From NCBI GenBank assembly GCA_016296575.1, contig JAEDJA010000015.1:1-55799 (forward strand): 55,799 bases of DNA, given 5' to 3'. The notes under the pieces are model-generated. The model worked only from the letters and a program-made list of their open reading frames with translations, was not told where the DNA came from and did not search any database. The stretch comes from Treponema sp. GTDB taxonomy: Bacteria; Spirochaetota; Spirochaetia; Treponematales; Treponemataceae. The translations under genes were made by a program, and so were the position numbers. Of this stretch, positions 52,010 through 55,799 are shown piece after piece (positions within the stretch are counted from its first letter, which is position 1; every line of letters starts with the position of its first letter).

Positions 52010-52231
52010 TTATTCGATTTCAATCAATTCGCAGTCTTCTTTTCGGAGACTCAATTCATAACCGCGTACATTGATTTCTACAGGATCCCCCAATGGAGCA
52101 ACTTTGCGGATTTTAACTTCCACATGGCGGGTCAATCCCATATCCATAATTCGCCGACGGAGTGCACCTTCACCGTGAATTTTCACAACTACTCCACTCT
52201 CACCAGGTTTCATATCTCGCAAAGTTTTCAT
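52010..52231 (-). CDS. feoA: Ferrous iron transport protein FeoA
   Basis: 73 residues from ATG 52231, an SH3-like protein required by FeoB. MKPGESGVVVKIHGEGALRRRIMDMGLTR (read as MKPGESGVVVKI then RIMDMGLTRH) and EINVRGYELSLRKEDCELIEIE are typical. A longer start at 52270 would add residues including the promoter -10 region; AAGGA precedes 52231, so this start is used. feoA and feoB form a two-gene operon. Confidence 0.93.
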   Translation of the reverse strand: MKTLRDMKPGESGVVVKIHGEGALRRRIMDMGLTRHVEVKIRKVAPLGDPVEINVRGYELSLRKEDCELIEIE

Positions 52232-52252
52232 CAGTATATTCCTTTGCCATAA

Positions 52253-52281
52253 AATATACTGAAGATTCAAATATCAATCAA
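52253..52281 (-). promoter_or_regulatory. Promoter of feoAB
   Basis: Minus strand: TTGATT (52281-52276), a 17-base spacer and TATATT (52258-52253). The start would be near 52246, leaving a leader of about 15 bases. No clear Fur-type or DtxR-type palindrome is recognisable at this place. Confidence 0.6.
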
Positions 52282-52338
52282 GAATTTTTGTTAGTTTTAC
52301 CTATCAAAAAAATTAAAACTTTGCAAGATGAATATGAG

Positions 52339-53358
52339 TTACTTTCTTACCATTTCCTTAGCTTTTTCCATTGCGGAAATAACTTTGTCACAATACTCAT
52401 CAAATTCAGGATCATCAATCTGACATTCCTTATGGGTAGCAATGTATTTTAATGTATCCCTGATTCCCTGTTCAAAACGAACCTTCATAACAAGACCTGG
52501 AACAGCTCGTTTCAATTTGGAATTATCGAAAATAACTGTATTAGATTTATCACCAATAAGACTGCCTGTAAAATCATAATCTGATGTAGCAGCAAGGAAA
52601 TCTGAAGGAACATAATATGCCTTTAATTCAACTCCAAGAACCTTTGCTATAGTCTGATAAATCTGATTCCAGGTAAGATTTTCATCATTGGTAATCTGGA
52701 ATGCTTCACCAAGGGCATGAGGATTATTCATAAGACCTGTAAATCCCTTTGCAAAATCAGAATTATGGGTCATTGTCCAAAGGCTTGTACCGTCACCGTG
52801 AATGATAACCGGTTTTCCTTCCATCATACGTTTGATTACCTGCCAGCTGCCTTTACTTCCGTGCACTCCCAATGGAACTGAACGTTCATCATAAGTATGA
52901 CTTGGGCGTATAATTGTAACAGGGAATCCTTCATTACGGTATTTTTCCATTAAAAAAGCTTCACAGGCAATTTTATTTCTTGAATACTCCCAGTAAGGAT
53001 TAACAAGCGGAGTTCCCTCTGTAATAAATGGAGATGAAAGTGGTTTCTGGTAAGCAGATGCTGAACTAATATACATAAACTGATCAGTCTTACCTTTAAA
53101 AATCCGGTAGTCCCGTTCCAGCTGAGGAACTGTAAATCCGATAAAATCACATACAGTTTCAAAATGAAGGTCTTTGATTTTTTCCTTCACCTTTTCTTCA
53201 TCATTAATATCACAGGAAATAATCTTTACATTTGAAGGAATATCGTCATTTCGGTTACCTCTGTTCAAAAGATAAAGTTCCCAGTTTTTGTCCTGAGCCA
53301 ATACTTTAGTAATAGCCATACTTATGGTTCCAGTACCACCGATAAAAAGAGCTTTCAT
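52339..53358 (-). CDS. NAD-dependent epimerase/dehydratase (extended SDR)
   Basis: 339 residues from ATG 53358, with GGAGG upstream. GGTGTIS (7-13) is the nucleotide-binding glycine motif, and YSRNK (about 138-142) is the catalytic YxxxK, preceded by ISSASAYQ with the active Ser. RPSHTYDER and GDGTSLWTMTHNSDFAKGF are typical of nucleotide-sugar epimerase-like extended SDRs, including plastid CSP41-type relatives. Substrate unknown. It has no same-strand partner close by. A palindrome at 53381-53397 lies upstream. Confidence 0.82.
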   Translation of the reverse strand: MKALFIGGTGTISMAITKVLAQDKNWELYLLNRGNRNDDIPSNVKIISCDINDEEKVKEKIKDLHFETVCDFIGFTVPQLERDYRIFKGKTDQFMYISSASAYQKPLSSPFITEGTPLVNPYWEYSRNKIACEAFLMEKYRNEGFPVTIIRPSHTYDERSVPLGVHGSKGSWQVIKRMMEGKPVIIHGDGTSLWTMTHNSDFAKGFTGLMNNPHALGEAFQITNDENLTWNQIYQTIAKVLGVELKAYYVPSDFLAATSDYDFTGSLIGDKSNTVIFDNSKLKRAVPGLVMKVRFEQGIRDTLKYIATHKECQIDDPEFDEYCDKVISAMEKAKEMVRK

Positions 53359-53380
53359 AAAAAAAATCCTCCGTATAAGT

Positions 53381-53397
53381 CTTACATACAGTGTAAG
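53381..53397. promoter_or_regulatory. Palindrome upstream of the epimerase gene, possible operator
   Basis: CTTACATACAGTGTAAG: six-base arms around five bases, 23 bases before the start codon. The form resembles operators of MerR-family regulators of oxidoreductases, which sit within a long promoter spacer. I cannot place convincing -35 and -10 boxes around it, and no MerR gene is in the window. Confidence 0.3.
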
Positions 53398-53431
53398 TCC
53401 ATACAAAGGATTTTTGTTTTTGTAAAATACT

Positions 53432-53455
53432 AAAAAATAGAATATTTCTATTTTT
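53432..53455 (-). terminator. AT-rich hairpin after rho, possible weak terminator
   Basis: Arms AAAAATAGAA and TTCTATTTTT pair around a three-base AT loop, followed on the minus strand by a T-rich run. With no G-C pairs beyond one per arm it would be weak. It is the only candidate between rho and the epimerase gene. Confidence 0.35.
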
Positions 53456-53466
53456 AAAATAAAATT

Positions 53467-55206
53467 CTAATTAAGCCCTGCAGTTCCGGCATTCATACTG
53501 GCAAGGAAAGCTTCATTTGTTTTTGTTTTCTTCATGCGGTCCAAAAGCAGTTCAAGAATCTGGTTATCTTCCATTGGGTTAAGTACCTGACGGAGAACCC
53601 AAAGCTTCTGAAGTTCACTTTCTGTAAGCAGAAGCTCCTCTTTTCGAGTTCCAGATTTTTTAATGTTGATGGCAGGGAAAAGGCGACGTTCTGCAAGCTT
53701 TCGATCAAGGTCAATTTCAGAGTTACCGGTTCCCTTGAATTCTTCGAAAATAACTTCATCCATACGGCTACCTGTTTCAATAAGGGCTGTAGAGATAATT
53801 GTAAGTGAACCACCTTCTTCAATATTACGGGCAGCACCAAAGAATCGTTTTGGTTTATGAAGAGCATTGGAGTCAACACCACCGGAAAGAACTTTTCCTG
53901 AAGTTGGCTGAGTCTGGTTGTATGCGCGGGCAAGACGTGTAATTGAGTCAAGAATGATTACAACATCACGTTTATGTTCAACAAGTCGTTTTGCCTTTTC
54001 CAGAACCATTTCTGCAACCTGAACGTGTCGTGTAGCCTGTTCATCAAAAGTAGATGAAATAACTTCAGCGTTGATTGATCGTTCCATTTCTGTAACCTCT
54101 TCAGGTCGTTCATCAATAAGAAGAACAATCATATAAACATCAGGGTTATTTGCAGTAATAGCGTTGGCAATTTTCTGCATAAGAGTGGTTTTACCAGCTT
54201 TTGGAGGAGCAACGATAAGAAGACGCTGACCTTTTCCAATAGGACTAAAAAGATCTACGATACGTGTTGAAATTTCAGTACTTACTGTTTCAAGGCGGAA
54301 CTTTTCATCAGGATACAAAGGAGTAAGGTTTTCAAAAGGAACACGAGTCTGTGCAACACGTGGTTCTTCAAAGTTTACAGTTTCAATTCGCAGAAGAGCA
54401 AAGAATTTTTCACCTTCTTTAGGACTTCTTGTCTGACCGTAAACTGTATCACCTGTTTTAAGGTTGAAAAGTCTGATCTGGCTTGGTGAAATGTAGATAT
54501 CATCAGGTCCTGGAAGATAAGAGTTCTGTGGAGAACGGAGGAAACCATAGCCATCAGGAAGAATTTCAAGAGCACCTGATGCAAAGATAATTCCACCGTG
54601 TTCTGTATGAGCTTTTAGAATTACAAAAATAAGATCCTGTTTTTTCATTGGAGCAAGATCATCGGCGGCGAACCCGTACTGCATGGCAATTTCGCGAAGC
54701 TCAGGCATACTTTTAAGAGTAAGCTCATTAATCATAAGGCGAGGTTTGTTTGCATTCTCCTCAGCACTTTCCTGAGCCTGAGCGGCAGCTTCTTCAGCAG
54801 CTTCCATCATAGATTTAGCATTGTTGAATCGGTTTCCATAAGGTTTTCGATTACCTTTAGTAAACCTTGCTGATTTTGCCTGCCATGATTTTCTTGAATC
54901 TGTATCGGCAACAGGAGCTTCTGCTGCTGGTTCTTTGCTTTCTTTTGCGGTTTCAGATGGAGTTTCAGTTTTTACTTCGGAAGATTCAGTGTTTTCAGAA
55001 TTTTTTGATTTGTCTGATTTAACAACAATTTTTCGCTTTTTTACAACAACTTTTGCAGATTCGTTTTTTTCTTCTGTCGAAGAAGGAGTTTCTGCTGCTG
55101 GTTCTACAGCTGGTGTTTCAGGATTTTCAAGACCAAGCGAAGGCTGATTTTCAGTTTCCTGATTTGGTTCTACGTCGACATTACGACGCTTTCTTAATGT
55201 TGGCAT
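53467..55206 (-). CDS. rho: Transcription termination factor Rho
   Basis: 579 residues. The catalytic part (about 190-579) is complete: the RNA-binding cold-shock-like domain (GILEILPDGYGFLR-type, SPQNSYLPGPDDIYISPSQI), Walker A APPKAGKTTLM, Walker B RDVVIILDSITRLARAYN, the Q-loop TSGKVLSGGVD and R-loop GGSLTIISTALIETGSRMD. Residues 1-150 are an extra disordered region, rich in Glu, Ser, Ala and Lys/Arg (KVVVKKRKIVVKSDKSKN). Insertions of this kind in Rho are known in several phyla and can affect RNA binding or phase separation. The predicted weak hairpin at its 3' end is noted separately. Confidence 0.95.
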   Translation of the reverse strand: MPTLRKRRNVDVEPNQETENQPSLGLENPETPAVEPAAETPSSTEEKNESAKVVVKKRKIVVKSDKSKNSENTESSEVKTETPSETAKESKEPAAEAPVADTDSRKSWQAKSARFTKGNRKPYGNRFNNAKSMMEAAEEAAAQAQESAEENANKPRLMINELTLKSMPELREIAMQYGFAADDLAPMKKQDLIFVILKAHTEHGGIIFASGALEILPDGYGFLRSPQNSYLPGPDDIYISPSQIRLFNLKTGDTVYGQTRSPKEGEKFFALLRIETVNFEEPRVAQTRVPFENLTPLYPDEKFRLETVSTEISTRIVDLFSPIGKGQRLLIVAPPKAGKTTLMQKIANAITANNPDVYMIVLLIDERPEEVTEMERSINAEVISSTFDEQATRHVQVAEMVLEKAKRLVEHKRDVVIILDSITRLARAYNQTQPTSGKVLSGGVDSNALHKPKRFFGAARNIEEGGSLTIISTALIETGSRMDEVIFEEFKGTGNSEIDLDRKLAERRLFPAINIKKSGTRKEELLLTESELQKLWVLRQVLNPMEDNQILELLLDRMKKTKTNEAFLASMNAGTAGLN

Positions 55207-55261
55207 TAAAAAATCTCCAGATAAAAATAAAAATTTAAAGAATATAAAATGATTTTATAAT

Positions 55262-55690
55262 TTATTTAATGATATTGCTCTTTACAGCCATTGCCTTTTT
55301 AAACTCTTTTGATGCAACGGAAAACAAATCAACATCAGGTTCTTCTTCAAGCATAGAAACCTGTCCATTGTATTCAACGTTATTGGCAATTCTAAAACGA
55401 GCTGTAGTAATATTGCTGTCTACCTTGCTTCCACTACAGATTTCTACCCGTTCAGAAGCAAACATATCACCTTTTACTGTTCCTGAAATAACAATGGAAT
55501 TAACTTCCATTTTTTTAACTTCACAGACTGCATTTCTGGCAATTTCAATATCGCCGGTAGGAGCCTTAATCTCTCCCTTGAATTTTCCAGTAATAACCAG
55601 TTTATCTTTGAATTCAAGCACCCCGTCAAACTCAGTTTCTGTACCGAATACTGTAACATTGTGTTTTTCATTCTCAATCTGTTCAGCCAT
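55262..55690 (-). CDS. Bactofilin (polymer-forming cytoskeletal protein)
   Basis: 142 residues matching the bactofilin (DUF583) family, which forms a right-handed beta-helix that polymerises without nucleotide. The repeat strands are visible: TEFDGVLEFKDKLVITGKFKGEIKA, ARNAVCEVKKMEVNSIVISGTVKGDMFASERVEICSG (each in shorter parts). Short disordered ends flank it. Bactofilins shape cells or place other proteins; in spirochetes they have been linked to cell curvature or motility. It lies upstream of rho on the same strand with 55 bases between. Nothing recognisable lies beyond it to the end of the window. Confidence 0.92.
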   Translation of the reverse strand: MAEQIENEKHNVTVFGTETEFDGVLEFKDKLVITGKFKGEIKAPTGDIEIARNAVCEVKKMEVNSIVISGTVKGDMFASERVEICSGSKVDSNITTARFRIANNVEYNGQVSMLEEEPDVDLFSVASKEFKKAMAVKSNIIK

Positions 55691-55799
55691 TATTTTTCCT
55701 TGATGTTTCTAATTATAACAACAATGCTCTTAATTATCAACAAGACGCATTGAATCACGTTAAATCTAACCGAAAAAAAAGTGGTGAATCAAGTAAAAA

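Noticed and set aside
1..55799. Prophage, insertion sequence, integron or CRISPR array
   Set aside because: No transposase, integrase, capsid, terminase or cas gene, and no spaced direct repeats were seen.

Overview
The window is a compact, AT-rich stretch of a spirochete chromosome, most likely a commensal, carbohydrate-using Treponema. The genus call is inference. It rests on a P83/100-type surface antigen gene, several PilZ proteins (two with c-di-GMP-binding motifs), a bactofilin, an Rnf-type gene cluster, many secreted proteins without known relatives, and dense same-strand operons with 1-14 base overlaps. I see no prophage, insertion sequence or CRISPR array; almost everything looks like resident chromosome. 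There is no gene-free stretch longer than about 260 bases.

Layout. 1-7 kb: a methyltransferase, an ArsC-fold protein without its cysteine, a PAP2 phosphatase, a membrane-anchored APH-like kinase, a receiver-like/PilZ protein, a cytoplasmic GH43 glycosidase, a SIR2-like protein and a tRNA-binding protein. 7-19 kb (minus strand): a TIGR02757 protein, an alpha/beta hydrolase, a split cobalamin methionine synthase (metH core plus separate activation domain) with metF, a B12-binding radical SAM protein and mfd. 18.9-21.2 kb (plus): a secreted protein, a pseudo-receiver protein, a zinc-ribbon protein and tRNA-Leu(CAG). 21.1-30.6 kb (mostly minus): two pseudouridine synthases, yggS, ksgA, a comEC-like gene, a secreted repeat protein, a YcgR/PilZ protein, a CPBP protease, a DUF4340 protein, acpP and rpmF.

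30.7-39.2 kb is the most unusual part: one minus-strand operon with a DUF212 phosphatase-like gene, a polytopic protein of unknown function, all six rnf subunits in the order C-D-G-E-A-B, and a GH57-family protein. The Rnf subunits align well with true Rnf but have lost nearly every intramembrane and flavin redox site: the cysteines of RnfA and RnfE, the flavinylation motifs of RnfD and RnfG, and the FMN/NADH loop of RnfC. The Fe-S motifs of RnfB and RnfC are kept. The GH57 protein has lost its catalytic residues. This looks like an Rnf scaffold used for something other than standard ferredoxin:NAD+ ion pumping.

39.2-55.7 kb: a third pseudouridine synthase, a P-loop/Asp23 fusion, a PcnB-type nucleotidyltransferase, two tandem aminotransferases, the P83/100 gene, the rpsF-ssb-rpsR-rplI-dnaB replication/ribosome operon with a recognisable S6:S18 autoregulatory leader, feoA-feoB, an NAD-dependent epimerase, rho and a bactofilin. 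Other points worth checking are a tRNA-Leu whose 3' half and terminator lie antisense inside a coding sequence, mirror-image terminators between two convergent genes, and divergent promoters that share one -35 box.
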